From: an uncultured Clostridia bacterium
GTDB taxonomy: Bacteria > Bacillota > Clostridia > Oscillospirales > Ruminococcaceae
Length of the DNA: 64,000 nt
Direction of reading: 5' to 3'
Assembly (NCBI GenBank): GCA_947383835.1
Contig: CANDEV010000004.1
Coordinates: 62,001-126,000, forward strand
Part shown: positions 42,366 through 50,071 of the stretch, one piece after another
Layout: every line of letters starts with the position of its first letter
How positions within the stretch are numbered: the first letter of the stretch is position 1
Translations under genes and position numbers: made by a program
The notes under the pieces: model-generated
The model's database searches: none
Told to the model about the DNA's origin: nothing
Seen by the model: only the letters and a program-made list of their open reading frames with translations

Positions 42366-42395
42366 GGGGGGACTCTGCCAGCGGGGGCTCCCCGC
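42366..42395. repeat. GC-rich palindromic repeat, copy abutting tpiA
   Basis: Module B (GGGGGGACTCTGCCAGCGG then GGGCTCCCCGC) ends at 42395, directly against the tpiA stop codon (42396-42398). A degraded module A is possible at about 42318-42336. Confidence 0.65.
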
Positions 42396-43169
42396 TTAGC
42401 CGTTGACAGCAGCCTGTACAATAGTGTTGAAGTCAGCAGCCTTAAGGGACGCGCCGCCGATAAGTCCGCCGTCAACATTGGGCTTGGAAAGAAGCTCAGC
42501 AGCATTGCCTGCGTTCATAGAACCGCCGTACTGGATAGTAACAGCGTCAGCAGTAGCCTGATCGTAAAGCTTTGCAAGAGTTGCACGTATAAAGCCGCAA
42601 ACCTCCTCAGCCTGATCTGCTGTTGCAGTCTTGCCAGTGCCGATAGCCCAAACAGGCTCGTAAGCGATAACGGTTTTCTTAACGTCCTCTGCGGAAACAT
42701 CGAACAGGTCAAGCTTGATCTGACGTGCAACAACTTCCTCGGTAATGCTGCACTCACGCTCCCAAAGAAGCTCTCCTACGCAAACGATAGGCTTAAGACC
42801 CGCAGCAAGAGCAGCCTTTGTTCTCTTGTTGACGGTCTCGTCTGTCTCGCCGAAGTACTGACGTCTCTCGGAGTGACCGATAACAACGTACTCAACGCCT
42901 ATTTCGGTAAGCATATCAGCGGAGATCTCGCCTGTGAAAGCGCCGCTCTTTTCAAAGTGGACGTTCTCTGCGCCGATCTTAACGTTTGAGCCTGCAACGG
43001 TGTTTACGGCAGTTTCAAGGTTTGTGTAAGGCACACACGCGATGACCTCCACATCTCCCGCGTTTGCGACCAGCGGCTTGATAGCTTCCAGAAGCTCCTT
43101 AGCCTCGGGACGGGTCTTGTTCATTTTCCAGTTTCCTGCGATAATTGCTTTTCTTAATGATTTGTTCAT
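42396..43169 (-). CDS. tpiA: Triosephosphate isomerase
   Basis: 257 residues. Catalytic Lys15 is in GNWKMNKT, His in VIGHSERRQYFGE, Glu in AYEPVWAIGTGKTA, and the phosphate-binding loop is YGGSMNAGNA with GGLIGGASL. GGAGGATACAATC precedes the ATG. It is full length and normal. Confidence 0.98.
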   Translation of the reverse strand: MNKSLRKAIIAGNWKMNKTRPEAKELLEAIKPLVANAGDVEVIACVPYTNLETAVNTVAGSNVKIGAENVHFEKSGAFTGEISADMLTEIGVEYVVIGHSERRQYFGETDETVNKRTKAALAAGLKPIVCVGELLWERECSITEEVVARQIKLDLFDVSAEDVKKTVIAYEPVWAIGTGKTATADQAEEVCGFIRATLAKLYDQATADAVTIQYGGSMNAGNAAELLSKPNVDGGLIGGASLKAADFNTIVQAAVNG

Positions 43170-43219
43170 GATTGTATCCTCCTGATAATTTTTTATAATA
43201 CAGAGAAAAATTTTCTCTT

Positions 43220-44458
43220 TTATTTAATGATTTTCACATCGCTGTCTCGGTAAAGCCAGCAATCCACAAGGCAGCCGCTATCGTTTGCCGAATAATGTTC
43301 GACTGCAAACACAAGGCTTGAACAGCAGCTTATGTCAAGCTCGGCAAATTTATTTTCGTAGCAAATCAATCCGTAAATATTTGGACAGCCGCTTAAATCA
43401 AGCTTTGTCAGCCTATTTTCTTCGCAGTTCATATAAAATTTTGCACCGCAATTTTTTATAACGATTTCCGTCAGCTCGTTATTGCTGCAATCCAGTTCCT
43501 CCAAATCGTCACAATTTTTGATAACAAGCCGCCGCAGCTTATTTTTCTGACACTCAATTCTCTTAAGTTTAGTATTTTTACTTAAATCAAGCTTTGTAAG
43601 TTTATTTTCAGCACAGTTCAAATATTCAAGATTTGTGTTTTTGCTTAAATCAAGCTTTGTGAGTTTATTTCCACCGCACAACAAATAATTAAGCTGTGCA
43701 TTTTGGCTTAAATCAATGTTTTTAAGCTTGTTTGTACCGAAAGACAAACCTGCAAGATTAATATTTTTTCCAACATCAAGCTGTGTTAATTTGTTGCAAT
43801 TGCAGGTAATAATAGTAAGCTCCGTATTATTGCTGACATCAAGCTCTGTTAATTTGTTTGTACCGCAGTCCAATTCTTCAAGTACGGCATTTTTGCTCAA
43901 ATTAAGCTCTGTCAATTCATTTTCAAAACAGTATAATGCTTTAAGCTCGATATTGTTGCTCACGTCAAGCTTTGCCAGCTTGTTTATGCTGCAATCCAAT
44001 TCGGTAATTTTTGTGTTTTTGCTTACGTCAAGCTTTGTGAGTTCGTTGTTTTGACAGACTATATGAGTAAGCTTTGCATTATTGCTTAAATCAAGCTTTG
44101 TCAATTTATTATTGTAACATTCAAGATAAACAAGCTCGGTATTTTTGCTTAAATCAAGCTTTGTAAGCTCGTTGCTATTGCAGTACAGCCGTTCGAGCTT
44201 TGTAAAATACTGAATACCTTTAAAATTTTTTATGCCCGAATTTTCCGTTTCGATACGGTTTACAGCATCCCTTTCTTTTTGGGAAAGATAACCATTTCCG
44301 TCCGTATCAAATTCCGAAACATACTTTCTGAAATTCTCGTCGGGGAAATATTTTTCCGTCAGCGGCACTTTAGTCCCCGCAGCAAAGCTTGTCAATGTCA
44401 TTGTCGAAACCGCTGCAATCACGGAAATAGCTGCCGCCGCGATTTTTTTTGCGTTCAT
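43220..44458 (-). CDS. Secreted leucine-rich repeat protein with EF-hand-like motif
   Basis: 412 residues. After a Sec signal peptide, residues 36-68 contain PDENFRKYVSEFDTDGNGY; Asp51, Asp53, Asn55, Tyr57 and Glu62 have EF-hand calcium-loop spacing. Then about 14 internalin-like repeats of 21 residues follow (pattern LTKLDLSKNTELVYLECYNN), forming a solenoid to about residue 375, with a short C-terminal cap. No cell-wall anchor is seen. Probably a secreted or loosely bound surface protein for binding host or substrate. AT-rich, with nearly repeated DNA every 63 bases. ATG 44458 follows AGGAAGTGACGTT. Confidence 0.88.
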   Translation of the reverse strand: MNAKKIAAAAISVIAAVSTMTLTSFAAGTKVPLTEKYFPDENFRKYVSEFDTDGNGYLSQKERDAVNRIETENSGIKNFKGIQYFTKLERLYCNSNELTKLDLSKNTELVYLECYNNKLTKLDLSNNAKLTHIVCQNNELTKLDVSKNTKITELDCSINKLAKLDVSNNIELKALYCFENELTELNLSKNAVLEELDCGTNKLTELDVSNNTELTIITCNCNKLTQLDVGKNINLAGLSFGTNKLKNIDLSQNAQLNYLLCGGNKLTKLDLSKNTNLEYLNCAENKLTKLDLSKNTKLKRIECQKNKLRRLVIKNCDDLEELDCSNNELTEIVIKNCGAKFYMNCEENRLTKLDLSGCPNIYGLICYENKFAELDISCCSSLVFAVEHYSANDSGCLVDCWLYRDSDVKIIK

Positions 44459-44590
44459 AACGTCACTTCCTGTACAAAACAAATTACAACATATATTATA
44501 CCATATTTTTGCGGGGAATATATTGCTAAAATGTTAATAACATAAATAAATCATAATAACCGCCATTGCAAAAACTGTACAATAAAAATA

Positions 44591-44623
44591 AACCCGCGGA
44601 AGAACACGCCGTTCTTCCGCGGG
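44591..44623. terminator. Terminator after the HTH gene at 44626
   Basis: ACCCGCGGAAGAAC pairs with GTTCTTCCGCGGGT (14 bp, short loop), with an A/T run on the distal side. It starts 3 bases beyond the stop codon. Confidence 0.92.
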
Positions 44624-44625
44624 TT

Positions 44626-44964
44626 TTACAGTCCCTGCTTGCCGTCCTCGTCCTCGGCAAGCTCGCTCATGCGTTCAATAAGAAGCTCCCGCTCATTTTG
44701 CGGCAGCTTTCTGTAAAGCTGAAGCAGGGTGCGCTCGTCTGCTGTTTTAACAGGAGGCGAGTCCTCATTATAATATAGCATATCATCTATGGAAATATTG
44801 TAATGCTCGGAAAGCCGTATAAGATTTTTTGCTGTGGGGTAATTGTTTCGGTCACGGTAGCATTGTATCGTCTGGTATGTTACGTCTATTATATCCGCTA
44901 TTTCGTACAGCTTGACGCCTGAATTTTCCAAGCTGCGTATCCAATCGCTGAAAATATCAATCAC
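44626..44964 (-). CDS. XRE-family HTH transcriptional regulator
   Basis: 112 residues from GTG 44964 (GGAAAGGAACA upstream). HTH at about 11-65: GVKLYEIADIIDVTYQTIQC, RDRNNYPTAKNLIRLSEHYN, then the usual ISIDDMLYY. The C-terminus is charged. It is divergent from the B-box membrane protein at 45144, and the shared 179-base region contains two 15-base operators that are exact reverse complements, making auto- and cross-regulation likely. Confidence 0.88.
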   Translation of the reverse strand: MIDIFSDWIRSLENSGVKLYEIADIIDVTYQTIQCYRDRNNYPTAKNLIRLSEHYNISIDDMLYYNEDSPPVKTADERTLLQLYRKLPQNERELLIERMSELAEDEDGKQGL

Positions 44965-45045
44965 TGTTCCTTTCCGGGCTTTGCTTCCGTGCCGTTTTAC
45001 GGTCTCGTCCTTATTATATTTTAGTTTATTTTATGTAATATTGCT

Positions 45046-45060
45046 ACAGATTATATCTGT
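45046..45060. promoter_or_regulatory. Operator 1 (ACAGAT-TAT-ATCTGT)
   Basis: Perfect 6-base inverted arms with a 3-base centre. Its reverse complement is exactly operator 2 at 45083-45097, 37 bases away. It lies toward the HTH gene side of the divergent region. Confidence 0.75.
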
Positions 45061-45079
45061 ATTTTGTGAGTTATGCGTA

Positions 45080-45108
45080 TTTACAGATATAATCTGTTAT
45101 TGTATAAT
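45080..45108 (+). promoter_or_regulatory. Promoter of the B-box membrane protein gene
   Basis: TTTACA and TATAAT with a 17-base spacer; operator 2 overlaps its -35 box and spacer, a repressing position. Confidence 0.65.
45083..45097. promoter_or_regulatory. Operator 2 (ACAGAT-ATA-ATCTGT)
   Basis: Same palindrome as operator 1 in opposite orientation, overlapping the promoter 45080-45108. Confidence 0.75.
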
Positions 45109-45143
45109 TATATTATAGGAAAAGAAAAAGGAGTGTCGAATAA

Positions 45144-45611
45144 ATGAAATGCTTTTATCACAACGACCGGGACGCGGTAGCGCAATGCTCCGAGTGCGGA
45201 AAATTTTTGTGCAGCGACTGCGCCGAAAAGTGGGAGCCGCCGCTTTGCCCCTCATGCGGGAAATCTATATCGTCATATAACAGATCAAGCGCAGCGGCTT
45301 CGCTGATACTTACCGTAATACTGCTTGTGCTTGGAGGGCTGTTCACAGGCTTTATGTATTTCAGTACTGACAGTACTTTTTACAGCTTTGGGGAAAAAAT
45401 TTTCGGTGTAGTACTTTACAGTTATATGATTGCCGGTTTTCCTGCCGGTTGGAGGAAGCTTTCAGGCTTAACGTCGAGGCTTTTTCTTGCGCTTCCCGTT
45501 GTCGGCTGGGTGTTCTATTTCGGCATAAAAATTGGATTATCGGCTATTGTCGGTTTAGTAATGCTGCCTGTTGAGACCGTCAAAGCTATACGCACACTGA
45601 AACAGGGATAA
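45144..45611 (+). CDS. B-box-type zinc-finger membrane protein
   Basis: 155 residues. The N-terminus binds zinc: Cys3, His6, Cys15, Cys18, Cys23, Cys26, Cys35 and Cys38 (MKCFYHNDRDAVAQCSECGK) follow the B-box pattern CxxH...CxxC...CxxC. Three or four hydrophobic helices follow from about residue 48. Bacterial B-box membrane proteins are common but their role is not settled. AAAAAGGAGTGTCGAATAA precedes the ATG. It is divergent from the HTH gene at 44626 with two operators between. Confidence 0.85.
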   Translation: MKCFYHNDRDAVAQCSECGKFLCSDCAEKWEPPLCPSCGKSISSYNRSSAAASLILTVILLVLGGLFTGFMYFSTDSTFYSFGEKIFGVVLYSYMIAGFPAGWRKLSGLTSRLFLALPVVGWVFYFGIKIGLSAIVGLVMLPVETVKAIRTLKQG

Positions 45612-45614
45612 AAA

Positions 45615-45643
45615 AAGCTGTACGGCGTTTTGCCGTACAGCTT
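45615..45643. terminator. Terminator after the B-box gene
   Basis: AGCTGTACGGC pairs with GCCGTACAGCT around a short loop; an A run precedes and a T-rich stretch follows. Confidence 0.88.
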
Positions 45644-45654
45644 CTTGATTTAAT

Positions 45655-45689
45655 AAACCGCGGAGGAACACCCGATCCCTTCGCGGTTT
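45655..45689 (-). terminator. Hairpin after the LRR gene at 45699
   Basis: AAACCGCG and CGCGGTTT pair around a 19-base loop just beyond the stop codon of the minus-strand gene. Confidence 0.6.
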
Positions 45690-45698
45690 AAAATAAGC

Positions 45699-47072
45699 TT
45701 AATAAAATACCGTGTCGTACTCGCCGTAGCCAAGCTCGCAGACCTCTATCTTGCAGCCGGGGACGGATTTTTTTATCTTCTTTGCCGTTTCATCGGGGAT
45801 CCCAGTAAAGTCCAGCAAAAGGTACTCCATATTTTTCAGCGTGGAAAGCTTGTTCATATTTTTTATAATGCCGCTTCCGCCGCCCGATATTCTAAGGTCT
45901 TTTATTTTCGCGCTCTCTATCCATTTCACATCAAAGTCCGAATTGCAGTTGTAAATAATAAGATTTTCAAGTGCTGGACACTTTTTCAGCTCCGACAGGT
46001 CGTCAAATTCGCAAAGCCATATTGAAACGTCCTTAAGCTTTTTAAGCTTAGAAATACCGGTAATGTCCAAATAGCGGTTGCCGAACACAAACAGGCTTTC
46101 AAGGCTTGTCAGCTCAGGCAGAAAGCTCATGTCATACCGTCTGCCGTCGTTTATTTCCGTAAGCACAAGCTCCTTGAGATTCTTTAAATTGCCTATCGTT
46201 TTTGTGAATGACCTGCTGGAATAAGAAATTGACAGCGCTTCAAGCTGAGTCATTTCGCCGATAAATGACAGATCCTCCCGTTCAAAATCGTGAATGCCCA
46301 GATCTTTAAGCTTTTTAAGCTTTGTAATAACATTTAAGCCCGTGCATTTAGTCCCTGAATAGCGTTCCGTAATATCAAGCTTTTCCAGTTTTTTCAGCTC
46401 GCCGAGGAACGTCAGATCCACCAGGCTGTCGCTGTCATTTATTTCAATGTCAAGCTCTCTTAGATTTTTAAGCTTTTCTATGATCGGCACATTTTTGCCG
46501 CTTATATTTTTAATGTAAAGCTTTTTCAGCTTGGTAAGACCCTTTAAAGGCGAAATATCTTCAACAGCCTTTGCGGGAACTTCAAGATAAAGCTCCGTAA
46601 GGTCTTTCAGATAAGAGATCGGTTTAATGCTTTCACACTGCTTGTCGCCGTAAATGTTTGTATAACGAAATTTTTTCAGACCCGTAAGATTTTTCAGGAA
46701 CGACAGCTTTTCCGAGCCGCCGCACTGGTGAAGACCCAGCCATACAAGGTCTTTCATTTCCGCAAGAGCGGAAAGATTTTTTACATCGCTGCGTATAACA
46801 ACAAGATTTTGAAGTTCGGGCAGCTTTTCCGCAACGACCTTAAAGTCTACCGTCTCGTCTCCAACATAATAATATTTTGTAAAGCTGCTGTCGTAAAGGC
46901 TTTCGGAGAGTGAATCCTCCTCTTTATTGCCCTTGACAAAGCAGATCTGCTTCGTGTGTACCGAAATTTTGTTTCCGTATATTTCCACCTTATCAGATTT
47001 TGCAAAGCTCTGCATCGGAAGCATGGTGAAAATTATCGCCAATGCGAAAATTACGCTTAAAGCTTTTTTCAT
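45699..47072 (-). CDS. Secreted leucine-rich repeat protein
   Basis: 457 residues. A Sec signal peptide (MLPMQSFAKS cut region) is followed by about 14 irregular LRRs of 20-28 residues (LKDLTELYLEVPAK, LKNLRELDIEIND, LKKLEKLDITERY). It ends without an anchor motif. Different in repeat type from the LRR protein at 43220; a surface-binding role is inferred. TAGGAGGGTAATAAA-like site precedes ATG 47072. Confidence 0.85.
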   Translation of the reverse strand: MKKALSVIFALAIIFTMLPMQSFAKSDKVEIYGNKISVHTKQICFVKGNKEEDSLSESLYDSSFTKYYYVGDETVDFKVVAEKLPELQNLVVIRSDVKNLSALAEMKDLVWLGLHQCGGSEKLSFLKNLTGLKKFRYTNIYGDKQCESIKPISYLKDLTELYLEVPAKAVEDISPLKGLTKLKKLYIKNISGKNVPIIEKLKNLRELDIEINDSDSLVDLTFLGELKKLEKLDITERYSGTKCTGLNVITKLKKLKDLGIHDFEREDLSFIGEMTQLEALSISYSSRSFTKTIGNLKNLKELVLTEINDGRRYDMSFLPELTSLESLFVFGNRYLDITGISKLKKLKDVSIWLCEFDDLSELKKCPALENLIIYNCNSDFDVKWIESAKIKDLRISGGGSGIIKNMNKLSTLKNMEYLLLDFTGIPDETAKKIKKSVPGCKIEVCELGYGEYDTVFY

Positions 47073-47104
47073 TTTATTACCCTCCTGTTTTTATGCTGTT
47101 GAAT

Positions 47105-47323
47105 TTATGCTTTTTTATGTTTTTTACGTCCCTTTCCAAGCTTGCCCGAAGTGAGGCTTGAGAAATTATCCCTGTTGCCGTTACCGTTGCCGCTGAATAA
47201 ATTAAACTCAACGCGGTTGTGGTGCGGCGCAAGAATTGCCCCCAACACAAACCCCGATACAAGGCAGACGACCATACAAAGTACACACACGTTTTTATCT
47301 GTTAAAAAATTTTTATCTTTCAT
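47105..47323 (-). CDS. Small membrane protein with basic tail
   Basis: 72 residues from ATG 47323 (AAAGGAGTTTGACT upstream). One hydrophobic helix at about 11-32 (VCVLCMVVCLVSGFVLGAIL), then a Gly/Asn-rich segment and a very basic end (GKLGKGRKKHKKA). No family recognised. A longer in-frame reading upstream runs into the GC-rich repeat and is not supported. Confidence 0.65.
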   Translation of the reverse strand: MKDKNFLTDKNVCVLCMVVCLVSGFVLGAILAPHHNRVEFNLFSGNGNGNRDNFSSLTSGKLGKGRKKHKKA

Positions 47324-47407
47324 AGTCAAACTCCTTTCGGCGGAAACGTCCGCATAATATAATACGGAGAACGGAAAAACCCGTCCTCCGCATTTGTTTT
47401 TTTGTAA

Positions 47408-47495
47408 CCCGCCCCCTTGAGGGGGCTTTAGCATATAAACAGTTTGTTGTATTTAACGTCGGGGGTGACACTGCCCGCGGGGGCTTCCCCGCCGC
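47408..47495. repeat. GC-rich palindromic repeat, complete copy abutting pgk
   Basis: Module A (CGCCCCCTTGAGGGGGCTT), about 33 bases of AT-rich spacer, then module B (GGGGGTGACACTGCCCGCGG then GGGCTTCCCCGCCGC). The right end is directly against the pgk stop codon (47496-47498). Confidence 0.75.
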
Positions 47496-48719
47496 TTACT
47501 TGCCTGCGATTACGTCAACGCCTGGAAGAACCTTGCCTTCGAGGTATTCGAGGGAAGCCCCGCCGCCTGTGGAGATGTGGGACATCTTGTCAGCAAAGCC
47601 AAGCTGCATTACAGCCGCAGCAGAGTCGCCGCCGCCGATGATTGTTGTAGCGTCGGTCTCGGCAAGAGCCTTTGCAACCGCGATAGTACCCTTTGCGAGA
47701 GTGGGGTTCTCGAAAACGCCCATAGGACCGTTCCAAACTACAGTCTTAGCGGACTTAACAGCGTCAGCAAAAAGCTCCATAGTCTTTGTGCCGATGTCAA
47801 GACCCATTTTATCAGCGGGAATTTTATCAGCGTCAACGACCTCTACAGCGATGTCGCCGTCAATAGGATCGGGGAATGCTGCCGCAATCGTTGTATCAAC
47901 GGGGAGAAGCAGCTTCTTGCCTGCTTTTTCAGCCTTAGCCATCATTTCCTTGCAGTAGTCTATCTTCTCGTTGTCAACGAGGGAAGTACCTACCTCGTAG
48001 CCCTTAGCCTTAAGGAATGTGTAAGCCATACCGCCGCCGATGATGAGCGTGTCGCACTTCTCAATAAGGTTGGAGATAACGTTCAGCTTGTCTGCAACCT
48101 TAGCTCCGCCGAGGATAGCAACAAAGGGACGAACGGGGTCTTCAACAGCGTTGCCGAGGTACTGGATCTCTTTCTGCATGAGGTAGCCTACAGCGGTTTC
48201 CTTAACGAACTTTGTAACGCCTGCTGTGGAAGCGTGTGCGCGGTGCGCCGAGCCGAAAGCGTCCATAACAAATACCTGACCGTCAACAAGCTCTGCAAGC
48301 TCCTTGGAAAGGTTCTCGCCGTTCTTGGTCTCGTCTGCGCCTCTGAAACGAGTATTCTGGAGTACAACAACATCGCCGTCAGCCATAGCCGATACAGCAG
48401 CCTTAGCGTTATCGCCTACTACAGTATCGTCAGCAGCGAATGTTACCTTAGTGCCGGGGAGAAGCTCTGCAAGCCTGTCAGCCGCGGGCTTAAGTGAGAA
48501 CTTGTCCTCGGGACCGTTCTTGGGCTTGCCCAGATGTGAGCAAAGAACAATTTTACCGCCGTCAGCGATAAGCTTCTTGATAGTGGGGAGAGCCGCCTGG
48601 ATACGGTTATCGTTAGTGATCTTGCCGTCCTTAAGAGGAACGTTGAAGTCCACTCTTACGAGAACCTTTTTACCCTTTACGTTAATGTCGTCAACTGTAA
48701 CCTTGTTTAAACCTGCCAT
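47496..48719 (-). CDS. pgk: Phosphoglycerate kinase
   Basis: 407 residues. Transfers phosphate from 1,3-bisphosphoglycerate to ADP. Family blocks: KKVLVRVDFNVPL, CSHLGKPKN, LIIGGGMAYTFL, VVWNGPMGVFE and the nucleotide loop GGGDSAAAV. Full length. AAAGGATGTCACTATC precedes the ATG. gap is not adjacent, and tpiA and gpmI are 4-7 kb away. Confidence 0.98.
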   Translation of the reverse strand: MAGLNKVTVDDINVKGKKVLVRVDFNVPLKDGKITNDNRIQAALPTIKKLIADGGKIVLCSHLGKPKNGPEDKFSLKPAADRLAELLPGTKVTFAADDTVVGDNAKAAVSAMADGDVVVLQNTRFRGADETKNGENLSKELAELVDGQVFVMDAFGSAHRAHASTAGVTKFVKETAVGYLMQKEIQYLGNAVEDPVRPFVAILGGAKVADKLNVISNLIEKCDTLIIGGGMAYTFLKAKGYEVGTSLVDNEKIDYCKEMMAKAEKAGKKLLLPVDTTIAAAFPDPIDGDIAVEVVDADKIPADKMGLDIGTKTMELFADAVKSAKTVVWNGPMGVFENPTLAKGTIAVAKALAETDATTIIGGGDSAAAVMQLGFADKMSHISTGGGASLEYLEGKVLPGVDVIAGK

Positions 48720-48777
48720 GATAGTGACATCCTTTCATAATAAAGTTTGTCGGACGCATAGCGTCCTGCCATATACT

Positions 48778-48806
48778 ATTTTACACCATTTTCAATAATT
48801 TAGCAA
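48778..48806 (-). promoter_or_regulatory. Promoter of pgk
   Basis: TTGCTA and TAAAAT on the minus strand with a 17-base spacer. Confidence 0.55.
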
Positions 48807-48859
48807 GTGTTTTGGTAAATTTTTTTGGTTACAATTTGTTTACAGATTTTTATATAGTA

Positions 48860-48888
48860 TTTACAATTCTACCAAACTATGGTACTAT
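48860..48888 (+). promoter_or_regulatory. Possible promoter of the lipoprotein gene at 48920
   Basis: TTTACA and TACTAT with a 17-base spacer; a TATAAT-like box just downstream is an alternative -10. Confidence 0.4.
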
Positions 48889-48919
48889 TTTAATATAATA
48901 CATATTTGGGGGAATTTTT

Positions 48920-49963
48920 ATGAAAAAACTGGTTTTGGCACTTATTTTCTGCACGGCAATGCTCTGCGGCTGTTCCGCAAAGGTCGGGAACGAGATTTCG
49001 GAAACCGACCTCCCAGAGACAAGCTCCGTTACCGTTACAACGGAAAGCTCTGCCACGAACGTTACCGAAGCGGAGACTACCGCAAATTTAACCGCCGCGA
49101 CCGCAGAAACGACTGCCGTTGCCGATAATGAACAAATCGAGTATTCATACTCGCCGCCTGACGCTGCCCTTGACGTGGAATTTGCACGGGACAATATAAT
49201 TTGCAGAGTCGAGTACAAAGATTATCCCAACGATAAAACAGCCGAGTTGCCCGAATATATTTTTTCGGATATGAATAATTATGCCCAAAAGGTTATTGCG
49301 GAAAATGATATTCTTAACAAAAATAGTTTCGTTTTAGAAGGGATAGGCGTTTATATGTTCGATATAAATTCGGACGGACTTGACGACTATATTGTTATTG
49401 GAGAGATCGTAGAAAACGACTCTATGTTTTACCAACCCGACATTATTGAAAAGCTATATATACAAAACGGAAATAATGGTTTTCAAGCAGTTGATTTTCC
49501 TGCTTCCACAGCGAAATATGGTAGTATTGAAGATTATATTCTTTCAACAAAAACAAACGGATACAATGATTTTATTGGGATAAGTGTTAACGGATTTTTT
49601 ACCGCAGTCTATGATGGAAACAGCACATATTCAGAGTCAGAAATATTGAATAGATATTATACTTGGGAATATCTTGACAATGGCTTGGCAAAAATAACTG
49701 TTTATGACCCTGATAATGAACATGAAAATGAAATTGCCGTGGCAAAATTTTTCTATGATACCGACCGCGTGGAGCATATGTTGCTTTATTCTTCACTTCC
49801 CGATGGCACGCCGTCTGTTTCAATCCCACAAACGTACGGTTCAAATATATTTGAGTTTTACGTTAAGCGGACTGATAAAGCTCCGGAAAATTGGTATGAT
49901 TTAGGAGTGGGTCCTATTGAGATTAAGTATATTCCAGCAAGTTCTAATGATGCCGAGGAATAA
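48920..49963 (+). CDS. Lipoprotein, paralogue of the 50072 gene in its N-terminal part
   Basis: 347 residues. Signal peptide with lipobox LCGC (MKKLVLALIFCTAMLCGC), then the Thr/Glu-rich segment NEISETDLPETSSVTVTTES, both nearly identical to the downstream lipoprotein. The ectodomain (about 75-347) has a calcium-loop-like DINSDGLDDYIVIGE, is more AT-rich, and is not recognisable. After its TAA the same frame continues for 31 codons that match an internal part of the downstream paralogue, so this gene looks like the product of recombination between copies. GGGGGAATTTTT precedes the ATG. Confidence 0.8.
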   Translation: MKKLVLALIFCTAMLCGCSAKVGNEISETDLPETSSVTVTTESSATNVTEAETTANLTAATAETTAVADNEQIEYSYSPPDAALDVEFARDNIICRVEYKDYPNDKTAELPEYIFSDMNNYAQKVIAENDILNKNSFVLEGIGVYMFDINSDGLDDYIVIGEIVENDSMFYQPDIIEKLYIQNGNNGFQAVDFPASTAKYGSIEDYILSTKTNGYNDFIGISVNGFFTAVYDGNSTYSESEILNRYYTWEYLDNGLAKITVYDPDNEHENEIAVAKFFYDTDRVEHMLLYSSLPDGTPSVSIPQTYGSNIFEFYVKRTDKAPENWYDLGVGPIEIKYIPASSNDAEE

Positions 49964-50059
49964 ACATCAATTTTTAACCCAAATGAAATTCGCTTCACAG
50001 ACGAGGCTGTTTATGACGGTGACGTTTGGGCGGTAAAACCTGTTCACAACAATAATTGA
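49964..50059 (+). pseudogene. Remnant of a paralogous lipoprotein gene
   Basis: In frame with the preceding gene past its TAA, 31 codons read NPNEIRFTDEAVYDGDVWAV and KPVHNNN before TGA. This matches EEEVRFTDEVVYGDLWAVQP of the protein encoded at 50072-52153. It is too short to be a gene on its own and has no start signal. Confidence 0.8.
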
Positions 50060-50071
50060 GGGGGAATTTTT

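Noticed and set aside
43540..44200. CRISPR-like periodic repeats in the AT-rich LRR gene region
   Set aside because: The 63-base periodicity is coding: it equals 21-residue leucine-rich repeats in a clear reading frame with signal peptide. No CRISPR array was found anywhere in the window.
45699..47072. The two LRR genes as duplicates of one another
   Set aside because: Repeat length and consensus differ (regular 21-residue internalin type versus irregular 20-28 residues), so they are not recent copies.
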